Positions 1 to 9,014 of a stretch of 37,317 bases of DNA are shown here, piece after piece. The DNA comes from Chloroflexota bacterium (GTDB lineage: Bacteria; Chloroflexota; Dehalococcoidia; Lucifugimonadales; UBA3495), in the NCBI GenBank assembly GCA_028874075.1, contig JAPPLU010000037.1:1-37317 (forward strand). The letters run 5' to 3'. The position numbers and the translations under genes were made by a program. Within the stretch, counting starts at the first letter, position 1, and the number at the start of each line of letters is the position of its first letter. Under the pieces are notes generated by a model. The model saw nothing but the letters and a program-made list of their open reading frames with translations, was not told the DNA's origin and did not search any database.

Positions 1-61
1 ACCAAGCAGGACCGGCCCGATTAAGGTTCCGTGGGTACACAGGTATATAATTCCCTATACT

Positions 62-493
62 TTGCCTGTGGCTAGAGAACTGGGAAGGCCCCTGGTGGGC
101 GTGGGCGTGGTTTTCGTCAGGGAGGACAGGGTTTTCCTGGCCCGACGCCAGGGCGCGCATGGAGAAGAAACGTGGGCCTCGGCCGGCGGCCACCTGGAGT
201 GGGGCGAGACCCTGGAAGAGTGCGCCAGAAGGGAGGCCCTGGAGGAGCTGGGAGTGACGGTGGGTAACCTCCAATTCCTCTGCTTCAGCAACATTATCGC
301 CTACGACCGGCACTATGTGGACGTAGAATTCCTGGGAGACATTGGCGACCAGGAACCTCAACTGGCCGAACCCGAGACTTTTTCCGAATCCGGATGGTTC
401 CCACTGGATGCCCTGCCCGAGCCCCTTTTCGTGGCGGCCAGGTATGCCCTGGAGAGCTACCGAAGCGGCCAGACTTACTTTCCAGGAGAGTAA
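62..493 (+). CDS. NUDIX family hydrolase
   Basis: A 143-residue NUDIX hydrolase, the usual single-domain size. These enzymes cleave nucleoside diphosphates linked to another group X, often oxidised or excess (d)NTPs. The NUDIX box G-x5-E-x7-REUXEEXGU is intact at about residues 43-65 (GGHLEWGETLEE followed by REALEELGV), so the Mg-binding glutamates are present. The overall length and the box context resemble the small MutT/NudG-like dNTP or cytidine-nucleotide pyrophosphatases, but the substrate cannot be read from sequence. The start is uncertain: TTG at 62 or GTG at 68; neither has a Shine-Dalgarno. A TATAAT at 46-51 lies so close upstream that the message may be nearly leaderless. It stands alone ahead of gyrB. 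Confidence 0.88.
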   Translation: MPVARELGRPLVGVGVVFVREDRVFLARRQGAHGEETWASAGGHLEWGETLEECARREALEELGVTVGNLQFLCFSNIIAYDRHYVDVEFLGDIGDQEPQLAEPETFSESGWFPLDALPEPLFVAARYALESYRSGQTYFPGE

Positions 494-2929
<2,436 letters not shown>

Positions 2930-3017
2930 CCCGGTTGGTAGAATCTAAGTAGGAAAGTTCTGTTGGCGCGGGGCTGACAACGGGCCCGATTGGCGACGTA
3001 CGCTAGCCTCGGTTTGG

Positions 3018-3047
3018 TTGGAAAGTTGTGCCGGTTTCGCTTATAAT
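3018..3047 (+). promoter_or_regulatory. rpsT promoter
   Basis: TTGGAA at 3018-3023, an 18-bp spacer and TATAAT at 3042-3047, placed 54 bp ahead of the rpsT start. The -10 is perfect and the -35 matches four of six positions. Confidence 0.6.
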
Positions 3048-3100
3048 GTTGCTCCTGACGAAGCAAGCCAATGCCAAGACGATAACAGTGGAGGATCCAG

Positions 3101-3355
3101 TTGCCAGCTAAGAAGGCCGCCCGCAAGTCCCTTAAGCGAAATAGCCGGAACCAGAGTGTTCGTCGTACAACCCGCACCGCAATTGCCGGCGCCCGGAGGG
3201 CAGTAAGGTCCGGGGACACGGAAGTGGCCGAGCCGGCGATTCGGCATGCCATCAGCCTGCTGGACAAGGCGGTCAAGAAGGGTGTCCTGCACAAGAACAA
3301 CGCCTCCCGCCGGAAGTCCCGATTGGCCGCACGTTTGAACCAGATGCAAAACTAG
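3101..3355 (+). CDS. rpsT: Small ribosomal subunit protein bS20
   Basis: An 84-residue, very basic helical protein of normal bS20 length that binds 16S rRNA early in assembly of the 30S subunit. The N-terminal AKKAARKSLKRNSRNQSVR segment and the central DKAVKKGVLHKNNASRRKSRL segment, containing the conserved KNNASRRKSRL signature, are diagnostic. The start is TTG at 3101, set by a strong GGAGG at 3090-3094; rpsT also uses a non-ATG start in some other bacteria. It has its own promoter and a strong terminator 30 bp after the stop, so it is probably monocistronic. Confidence 0.96.
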   Translation: MPAKKAARKSLKRNSRNQSVRRTTRTAIAGARRAVRSGDTEVAEPAIRHAISLLDKAVKKGVLHKNNASRRKSRLAARLNQMQN

Positions 3356-3383
3356 GTTTCTACTTCCTCCATGTACCAGTTAG

Positions 3384-3410
3384 TGCGCGGGATTCCCCGC
3401 GCATTTTTTT
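3384..3410 (+). terminator. Intrinsic terminator of rpsT
   Basis: An 8-bp perfect stem, TGCGCGGG (3384-3391) with CCCGCGCA (3396-3403), a 4-nt loop, followed directly by seven T residues (3404-3410). Confidence 0.9.
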
Positions 3411-3517
3411 GGTTGAAAGTTTCAGGCACGTTTCCTAGAGAGGAGGGCAATGTTCCACATGGGCCTGCAAAGGTTCTGGGGCACCTATTGATGGGGTTTT
3501 ATCCTGACGATCGAAAA

Positions 3518-3564
3518 TTGACATAAATGTTCTCATCTGTTAGCCTGTTGAGAACTAATGTTTC
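3518..3564 (+). promoter_or_regulatory. lexA promoter with overlapping LexA operator
   Basis: A consensus -35 TTGACA (3518-3523), a 17-bp spacer and TAGCCT (3541-3546). A perfect inverted repeat GTTCTCA (3529-3535) / TGAGAAC (3549-3555) with a 13-bp spacer straddles the -10. The right arm also forms AGAACTAATGTTTC (3551-3564), which matches the Gram-positive SOS box CGAACRNRYGTTYC at 12 of 14 positions. The position fits autorepression of lexA. The sites are visible; binding is inferred. Confidence 0.65.
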
Positions 3565-3575
3565 AAAGGTGTGGA

Positions 3576-4229
3576 ATGACGACGAATAAGAAACTCCCTG
3601 CACGCAGACAGCGGATTCTTGACTTTATCCAGAGCTTCATTGAGGAGAACGGCCTTCCTCCTACAGTACGGGACATTCAGAAGGCCTGCGAAATCAGTTC
3701 GACTTCGGTGGTCGACTATAACCTGCGCATTTTGAACCGGGACGGATACCTGAACCGGCGGCCGGATGTAGCACGGGGTATAGAGTTGCTGGACGATTCG
3801 GGCCAGCCCATGAGCTCGGTACCCAAGGTGCAAGTAGTGGGGAGGATCGCGGCAGGAGCGCCATTGCCAGCCTTCTCTACGGAGGAGAGTGCATCGGGCC
3901 AGGAATTTGACACCATAGAAGTAGCGCCGGAATTGACCAGGAGACACGGCAGGTTGTATGCCCTTGAGGTCCAGGGGCAGTCAATGATTGATGCCTTGAT
4001 TGACGACGGGGACGTGGTAATCATCAAACCATCAGAGCGGGCGGAACCCGGGGAGATGGTGGTTGCCTGGCTGAAGCAGGAAGAAGAGGCTACCTTGAAG
4101 AAGTTCTATCCGGAAAGCGAGCAAGTGCGGCTGCAGCCGGCCAATTCCAGCATGAGCCCTATTTTCAGCTCCGCCGAAAACGTGGATATTCGGGGAAAGG
4201 TGGTTAGCGTAATCCGGAAATTTGGTTAG
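3576..4229 (+). CDS. lexA: LexA repressor (SOS regulator, autoprotease)
   Basis: Repressor of the SOS DNA-damage regulon; RecA filaments trigger its self-cleavage. From ATG 3576 it has 217 residues, normal for LexA. Residues 1-70 form the winged helix-turn-helix, with PPTVRDIQKACEISSTSVVDY around 28-48. The S24 peptidase domain has the Ala93-Gly94 cleavage site in GRIAAGAPLP, nucleophile Ser136 in VQGQSMID and general base Lys175 in EATLKKF, so it should be cleavable. ATG 3558 is in frame but lies inside the operator and near the predicted transcript start; ATG 3576 follows AAAGGTG and is preferred. A strong terminator follows, so it is likely monocistronic and autoregulated. Confidence 0.94.
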   Translation: MTTNKKLPARRQRILDFIQSFIEENGLPPTVRDIQKACEISSTSVVDYNLRILNRDGYLNRRPDVARGIELLDDSGQPMSSVPKVQVVGRIAAGAPLPAFSTEESASGQEFDTIEVAPELTRRHGRLYALEVQGQSMIDALIDDGDVVIIKPSERAEPGEMVVAWLKQEEEATLKKFYPESEQVRLQPANSSMSPIFSSAENVDIRGKVVSVIRKFG

Positions 4230-4256
4230 ATTCCGACGCTGGCCTTTGACAAGTGT

Positions 4257-4291
4257 GCCCCGCCCTGCAGTTTGGGCGGGGCGATTCTTTT
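4257..4291. terminator. Terminator after lexA, possibly bidirectional
   Basis: A 9-bp perfect stem, GCCCCGCCC (4257-4265) with GGGCGGGGC (4274-4282), an 8-nt loop, then GATTCTTTTAT. It lies between the convergent ends of lexA and the next gene, so it may serve both, though the T-rich tail favours the + strand. Confidence 0.75.
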
Positions 4292-4619
4292 ATCTGCGAC
4301 TGTTGGTCAGGGCGCCATAGGTGGCTACCAGGAAGGGCACACAGTAAGTCAGGGGAATTTTCCAATAAAGTGCGCTATTCCATTGTCCGGAAACCAACAG
4401 GTCTCCCTGGTTAAGGGCGGTCAATAATGTGCCTACGACCACAGCAGCAATAGCAGACCTCTTCAGCATGGGCCAGTGCATCACAGCGCATGGCAGGCAC
4501 TTCACGCTGCCGCCGGTCGCTGCTGCTGCGCCGGGCGGCCGAAAGGCGAAGGTAAAGGAATCGCCCAGGTCTTTACCACAATTTCCGCAAGTGGTGGTTC
4601 CTTGATTCGAGGTTTCCAA
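4290..4619 (-). CDS. NrtS-like small membrane protein with N-terminal zinc ribbon
   Basis: A 109-residue protein. Residues 10-45 carry two CxxC pairs (CGNCGK and CLPC), a probable zinc ribbon. From about residue 52 the sequence (KRSAIAAVVVGTLLTALNQG, then LTYCVPFLVATYGAL) matches my recollection of the small NrtS family. NrtS was described in cyanobacteria as a two-helix nitrate/nitrite transporter, usually about 70-80 residues with the VGT-LN-NQGD and TY-VPY signatures. Two membrane helices are visible. The start is TTG 4619, with GGAGG nine nucleotides upstream; no ATG is available. The added zinc ribbon is unusual for NrtS. Transport function is inferred from family resemblance only, and no nitrate-assimilation gene lies nearby. 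Confidence 0.6.
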   Translation of the reverse strand: METSNQGTTTCGNCGKDLGDSFTFAFRPPGAAAATGGSVKCLPCAVMHWPMLKRSAIAAVVVGTLLTALNQGDLLVSGQWNSALYWKIPLTYCVPFLVATYGALTNSRR

Positions 4620-4720
4620 GAAGTACTGCCTCCAGGAAAGGACGCTATCAAGCCAATTTGGCCCTGGGCCGTGCCCAGGCGAAATCGGTTTAAGTGGTGC
4701 GGTCTAAGCGCCAAAAGGTC

Positions 4721-4756
4721 GAAGGCGCAACACTCTGCCTGGAGAGTTGCGCCTTC
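4721..4756. repeat. Long perfect hairpin between nrtS-like and DUF5679 genes
   Basis: GAAGGCGCAAC (4721-4731) pairs perfectly with GTTGCGCCTTC (4746-4756), an 11-bp stem around a 14-nt loop. Read on the - strand it is followed by GACCTTTTGG, a poor T-tract. It could be a weak terminator for the DUF5679 gene (stop at 4867) or a processing or leader structure ahead of the nrtS-like gene. The rest of 4620-4866 holds a second small stem (AGGCT...AGCCT around 4830-4848) and nothing else recognisable. Confidence 0.5.
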
Positions 4757-4866
4757 ACAGAACTAGCCGACACATTCGCGCTTCACTGTTTTCAATCTTG
4801 CCGGAATGCGGTTATTGCGCATCGTGAAGCAGGCTGGCTTCGAGCCTGTTCCTATAATGTAGCAGT

Positions 4867-5010
4867 CTAGCTGGACTTGCCTATGCGAAATACCTTGGTG
4901 CCACACTCGGGGCAAGTGCCGTGAGTGGCGGGGCGTCCATTTTTCAGAGTGACCTCTTCGGGGTTGTTTATTTCCCGCTTACTGCGGCATTTGAAGCAAT
5001 ATGCTTCCAT
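4867..5010 (-). CDS. DUF5679 zinc-ribbon protein
   Basis: A 47-residue protein beginning MEAYCFKCRSKREI, with two CxxC knuckles (CFKC at about 5-8, CPECG at about 33-37) and LKNGRPATHGTCP between them. This is the DUF5679 pattern: tiny zinc-binding proteins of unknown function common in Chloroflexota and Actinobacteria. The frame is open back to 5091, but ATG 5010 directly follows a purine-rich GGAGGAAGAGGAGG, and family homology starts there. A TTGACA promoter on the same strand at 5199-5228 could drive it. It may bind nucleic acid as other zinc ribbons do, but there is no evidence here. Confidence 0.8.
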   Translation of the reverse strand: MEAYCFKCRSKREINNPEEVTLKNGRPATHGTCPECGTKVFRIGKSS

Positions 5011-5198
5011 CCTCCTCTTCCTCCATTCTAGATTTGTTTGGCAGATACTTACCGGTGGCGGCTTGACTCTCGCACCCGACGGATGAACCACTAGGAGTCG
5101 TGCCTGTTAGTGAAGCTGTCGGCTTGCCCCGCACTTGGTGGTCCACTCCCGTAGAGAAAAGACGCTTCCAAACGGGGGTAATGCTTCTGATAGGTTAT

Positions 5199-5228
5199 GT
5201 AATACAGAAAGGTGGTAGCCTTTGTCAA
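5199..5228 (-). promoter_or_regulatory. Promoter for the DUF5679 gene
   Basis: On the - strand TTGACA (5228-5223), an 18-bp spacer and TATTAC (5204-5199). It lies between the end of truB and the DUF5679 gene, about 190 nt upstream of the ATG. The 5011-5302 gap holds nothing else recognisable. Confidence 0.5.
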
Positions 5229-5302
5229 GGCAGAAGACAGATAGTGGGCCAGATTCGCGAGATTTGCCCTGATTTATGGGAAATGCAGGGTCGGAAAGCC
5301 GT

Positions 5303-6349
5303 CTATGGTGAAGAAATGATGAAGGAGTCGTCGGTTGGTTGTGATTCGAGCGAATGCAGGGAATCCGCCGCAAAAGGAGAGGGTTCTTCCAAGTTGAAGA
5401 CCTTCTCTGGCTGCCATGAGTTGGTCTGGCGATTGTGGCGAACCAAGGCTACAAACTGCCCGTCAGGTCCGTAGGCCCGAAACGTTTCCAAATAGCCCGG
5501 CATAAATCCCAGCTTCCCAGTGGCAACTTCCTGGCCGTTTCGCAACCGCTTCTCTGCAGGAGCACTGACGGCAATTGCCCGGTAGCGCTTTAGTACCTGG
5601 TCCAGGGGGTGAATGTACCGGAGCCATTCTTCTCTATTGCCTGTTTTATTTACAGCCATTTCAAGCCATTCAGGTGTTACGCCTTCTTCAGACCGGAATC
5701 CCGCGGAGTACTTTCTTTCGAGGTCTGTAACATAACCCCCGCAGCCCAGTGCCATGCCCAAGTCATGGGCCAGGGAGCGCATGTAGACACCCCTGCCGCA
5801 TTCAACATCCAAGGTGACAAAGGGAAGGTCGAATTCCACCAAACGAATGGCAAATATGTCCACCTGGCGCGGTTCCCGCTCTACCTCTACGCCGGCGCGG
5901 GCAAGTTTGTAAAGCCGCTGCCCGTCTACCTTTACCGCGCTGAACATGGGCGGCCTTTGGTCAATTGTTCCTATAAAGGGCAGGCAAGCCTGTTCGACCA
6001 TACCGGCAGTCACATAGTCGGGCTCACGAACCGGTTCAGGTTCGCCTTCTGAATCATAGGTCTGGGTGGTGGCGCCCAGTCGTACCACCATGCGGTAAAG
6101 TTTGTCACCGTCGACCACGTATTCCATCAGCCTAGTAGCTTGGCCGAAGCAAACAGGCAAGACTCCCCGGGCCAGTGGGTCCATTGTTCCGGCGTGCCCT
6201 ACTTTCCTGCGCTGGCCAGTGATTCGCTTGACCTGACGCAGGGCCTCCATGGAACTAATCCCAACGGGTTTATACAGGTTCAGGAAACCGTTCACGGCAG
6301 GGGAAGGTTGGCTCCTAGTTGCAAAATGTCCTCGGGCCACGGGGTTCAT
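5303..6349 (-). CDS. truB: tRNA pseudouridine(55) synthase TruB
   Basis: Isomerises U55 to pseudouridine in the T-loop of most tRNAs. The 348-residue protein has the family start NGFLNLYKPVGISSMEA, the catalytic GHAGTMDPLA motif with Asp57, the GRGVYMRSLAHDLG segment and a C-terminal PUA-like region. The last 40 or so residues are a poorly conserved extension, somewhat longer than E. coli TruB. Its ATG overlaps the rbfA stop by four bases (ATGA), indicating translational coupling at the 3' end of the nusA-ylxR-infB-rbfA-truB operon. ribF, rpsO and pnp, often found next, are not here. Confidence 0.95.
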   Translation of the reverse strand: MNPVARGHFATRSQPSPAVNGFLNLYKPVGISSMEALRQVKRITGQRRKVGHAGTMDPLARGVLPVCFGQATRLMEYVVDGDKLYRMVVRLGATTQTYDSEGEPEPVREPDYVTAGMVEQACLPFIGTIDQRPPMFSAVKVDGQRLYKLARAGVEVEREPRQVDIFAIRLVEFDLPFVTLDVECGRGVYMRSLAHDLGMALGCGGYVTDLERKYSAGFRSEEGVTPEWLEMAVNKTGNREEWLRYIHPLDQVLKRYRAIAVSAPAEKRLRNGQEVATGKLGFMPGYLETFRAYGPDGQFVALVRHNRQTNSWQPEKVFNLEEPSPFAADSLHSLESQPTDDSFIISSP

Positions 6350-6759
6350 CTCCGGCGCGGGAATGATAGTGGACCTGAGTAGGTTGGCAAGGATTCCTGG
6401 TCCGGCGCTGCATCAGGTTCATCTTGAAGGCGGTCCATGACGCGGAGCAGGGCATCAGCATCTGCGATGCTCTCATCCAGGGCAAACTTGAGGAAGGGCA
6501 CGTACCGGAGTTTCAGGCGGTCGCGAAGAGACCTGCGCAGGAAAGACGCTGCCGATTGTATGCCGTCAAGCGCGGCTTCCTTGGTGTCCTGATCCCCCAG
6601 GACACTGACGAACACCCGGGCGTTGCGGAGGTCGGAAGTGGTTTGGACTTCCGTAATGCTGATGATGCCGTTAAGCCGGGGGTCCTTGATTTCCCTCGAA
6701 AGCAGGAGGCTGATTTCCTGGCGCAGCAATCCATTTATTCGGTCGGCACGGCGAGTCAT
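6346..6759 (-). CDS. rbfA: Ribosome-binding factor A
   Basis: A 137-residue late 30S assembly factor that binds near the 5' end of 16S rRNA and is needed in the cold. It has the single KH-like fold, with RRADRINGLLRQEISLLLSR at the N terminus, DPRLNGIISITEVQTTSDLRNARVFVS split over two strands, and SAASFLRRSLRDRLKLRYVP. The chosen start is ATG 6759, with GGAG six nucleotides upstream; an in-frame TTG at 6777 has no ribosome-binding site. It overlaps truB by four bases and follows infB by about 100 bp. Confidence 0.94.
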   Translation of the reverse strand: MTRRADRINGLLRQEISLLLSREIKDPRLNGIISITEVQTTSDLRNARVFVSVLGDQDTKEAALDGIQSAASFLRRSLRDRLKLRYVPFLKFALDESIADADALLRVMDRLQDEPDAAPDQESLPTYSGPLSFPRRR

Positions 6760-6858
6760 AGTTCGCTCCGGGGCCAAGAGTTGGTGCGGGAAGCACTCGT
6801 GGACGCCCGGCCAACTGGAATTGGCTGGCCGGGCGAAGAAGTCTGGGATCGGGACGTC

Positions 6859-8664
6859 TTAACGTTGGGCCCTTTCCTGGCGGTGGGCCTGGAGGATATC
6901 GCCAACCTCGAACTCGTTAAACTCGTCAAGCAGAATTCCGCAATCCATTCCGTTGGTAACTTCATTCACTTCGTCTCGGAAGTGGCGCAGACTAGCGATG
7001 CTGGTGTCACCCAGCAATTCCCCTTCCCTCATCACGCGAATGGAGGCGCCGCGGTTCATTCTGCCACTGACAACGCGGCAACCGGCAATGTTGATGCCGC
7101 GCCTGGACGGGAAGATTTCGCGGATTTCGGCTTCTCCCAGGACTACGTCGGTAAACGCCGGCTCCAGCATGCCGTGGAGGGCCAGGCCAATGTCGTCAAT
7201 CATCTGATAGATTATCTTGTAATGGCGAACTTCCACCCCCATTCGCTCGGCCATTCGTTCGACACCGATTTCCTCTCCAACGGAAAACCCTACTACGATG
7301 GCGTCAGATGCGCTGGCCAGCAATATGTCGGACTCAGTAACATTTCCGCTGCCAGCATGCAGGATGCGGACCCGCGCTTCAGCATCGGTCAACCGTTCGA
7401 GGGACTGGCGAACCGCTTCCACACTGCCCTGAACATCGGCCTTTAGCACCAGGTTCAATTCCTTGATGTCCCCGGCGTCAACTTGCTTGACTACTTCTTC
7501 AAGGGTCAATGCCCTGACCTGGGATTGCTGGGAAGCCTTGGCGCGGTCCCTCTCCTGGACAAGAGCCCTAGCGGTGCGCTCATTGGGCATAGCGGTCATC
7601 AACTCACCGGCTTCGGGCACACTACCGAAGGCGAGAATCTCGGCAGGCGCGCCTGGAACCACATCCCCGGTCGCCCGGCCCCGGTCATCGGCAATAGCCT
7701 TTACGCGTCCCCAAGAAGTGCCGGCTACTACGTAGTCTCCTACATTCAAGGTCCCGCCCTGAATAAGGACAGTGGCCACGGGGCCACGCTTTCGGTCCAG
7801 TTTTGCTTCAATTATCACGCCACTGGCAGGACGATGCGGGTTTGCCTTGAGTTCCGACACTTCCGAGAGGATGACAATATTCTCCAGGAGGTCGTCTATA
7901 CCTTCGCCGGTTCTGGCGGAGACGGGAACGGAAATGATATCGCCGCCCCAGTCTTCAACCAGCAGGTTGTGCTGGCTCAACTGGCGCTTTACCCGTTCCG
8001 GGTCGGCGCCTGGCAGGTCCATCTTGTTAATGGCGACAACAATCGGAACTTCTGCTGCACGAGCGTGGTCTATGGCCTCTTCGGTCTGGGGCATTATGCC
8101 ATCATCGGCGGCCACCACCAGAATGGCAATGTCGGTAACCCGGGCTCCCCGCGAGCGGATTGAGGTAAAGGCTTCGTGACCGGGTGTATCCAGGAAGGTA
8201 ATTTTCTTTCCTTCGTGCTCCACCTGGTAGGCGCCGATGTGCTGGGTAATTCCACCAATTTCCCGGTCGGCAACGTGGGCGTTCCTGATTGAGTCGAGAA
8301 GGCTGGTTTTTCCGTGATCGACGTGCCCCAGAATGGTTACTACGGGCGGACGTTCGGCGAGGTTCGCCGGGTCATCCAGACTAGAGCTTCCGCCCAACGT
8401 CGTGCTGTCAAGGGAACCCGTCTCAGATACCTCCTCGGCAACGCGAGTACGGATGCCGTAGGCTGCGGTAACCAGAGAGGCGACTTCGTGGTCAATCATC
8501 TGGTTCATGGAAACCATGATGCCGTTACGCATCAACTGCTTAATGACGTCCACAGGACTCTGGTCGATCAGGTCGGAAAGATGCTTTACCGTGAGGGTTT
8601 GGGGCAGTACCAAAGTTCGAGAAGGGCCCCTTCGGCCACTTCTTGTTTGTCCTTCTGTTGTCAT
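6859..8664 (-). CDS. infB: Translation initiation factor IF-2
   Basis: The GTPase that places initiator fMet-tRNA on the 30S subunit and promotes subunit joining. From ATG 8664 (GGAGG seven nucleotides upstream) it is 601 residues. This is a short IF-2 with only one IF2-N domain (LTVKHLSDLIDQSPVDVI near the start) and none of the long linker of the E. coli protein. The G domain has GHVDHGKTS (G1), DTPGHEA (G3), NKMD (G4) and VSA (G5). Domains II-IV follow, including the C-terminal RGxNIAGCRVVSGRMNRG region that binds fMet-tRNA. Its ATG overlaps the ylxR stop (ATGA), showing coupling within the operon. Confidence 0.96.
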   Translation of the reverse strand: MTTEGQTRSGRRGPSRTLVLPQTLTVKHLSDLIDQSPVDVIKQLMRNGIMVSMNQMIDHEVASLVTAAYGIRTRVAEEVSETGSLDSTTLGGSSSLDDPANLAERPPVVTILGHVDHGKTSLLDSIRNAHVADREIGGITQHIGAYQVEHEGKKITFLDTPGHEAFTSIRSRGARVTDIAILVVAADDGIMPQTEEAIDHARAAEVPIVVAINKMDLPGADPERVKRQLSQHNLLVEDWGGDIISVPVSARTGEGIDDLLENIVILSEVSELKANPHRPASGVIIEAKLDRKRGPVATVLIQGGTLNVGDYVVAGTSWGRVKAIADDRGRATGDVVPGAPAEILAFGSVPEAGELMTAMPNERTARALVQERDRAKASQQSQVRALTLEEVVKQVDAGDIKELNLVLKADVQGSVEAVRQSLERLTDAEARVRILHAGSGNVTESDILLASASDAIVVGFSVGEEIGVERMAERMGVEVRHYKIIYQMIDDIGLALHGMLEPAFTDVVLGEAEIREIFPSRRGINIAGCRVVSGRMNRGASIRVMREGELLGDTSIASLRHFRDEVNEVTNGMDCGILLDEFNEFEVGDILQAHRQERAQR

Positions 8665-8963
8665 TGTTGTCCCTCCACTGGGGTAGCCAAAGCTACCCAT
8701 TCCCGAAAGTAGTCCAACAGGACCTCCCGGTCCCGAGGGGAAATAGCTATCTGGAGGCTTCTTTCCAGGCTGCCTCTACGCACACCCTTGTCCCAGCAAT
8801 CCATGGAGCTGCACATGTAGGCGCCCCGGCCGGAAGACTTGCCGGTCGAATCGGCTTGGACCGTGCCCTGGGGAGTACGAACTATGCGGACTAAATCACG
8901 TTTTGGCGCCCGCTGCCCACAGGCAACGCACCTGCGTTCGGGTACGTGGCGAGGCTTGGCCAA
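8661..8963 (-). CDS. ylxR: YlxR/RnpM family protein (DUF448)
   Basis: A 100-residue RNA-binding protein; in Firmicutes the family member RnpM binds and modulates RNase P. The hallmark RRCVACGQRAPKRDLVRIVR segment lies near the N terminus, and RGAYMC...C in the middle. ATG 8981 is in frame, but AGGAGG lies inside that reading, six nucleotides before TTG 8963, so TTG 8963 is the better start. It sits in its usual slot between nusA and infB and overlaps infB by four bases. Confidence 0.92.
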   Translation of the reverse strand: MAKPRHVPERRCVACGQRAPKRDLVRIVRTPQGTVQADSTGKSSGRGAYMCSSMDCWDKGVRRGSLERSLQIAISPRDREVLLDYFREWVALATPVEGQQ

Positions 8964-9014
8964 TTGTAACCTCCTTCCCATGGTATACGATTGTAAGTCC
9001 GGAAAGAGGTCCAG

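Noticed and set aside
6424..7446. A 340-codon + strand open frame
   Set aside because: Antisense to rbfA and infB, which have clear motifs and coupled starts; no domain is visible.
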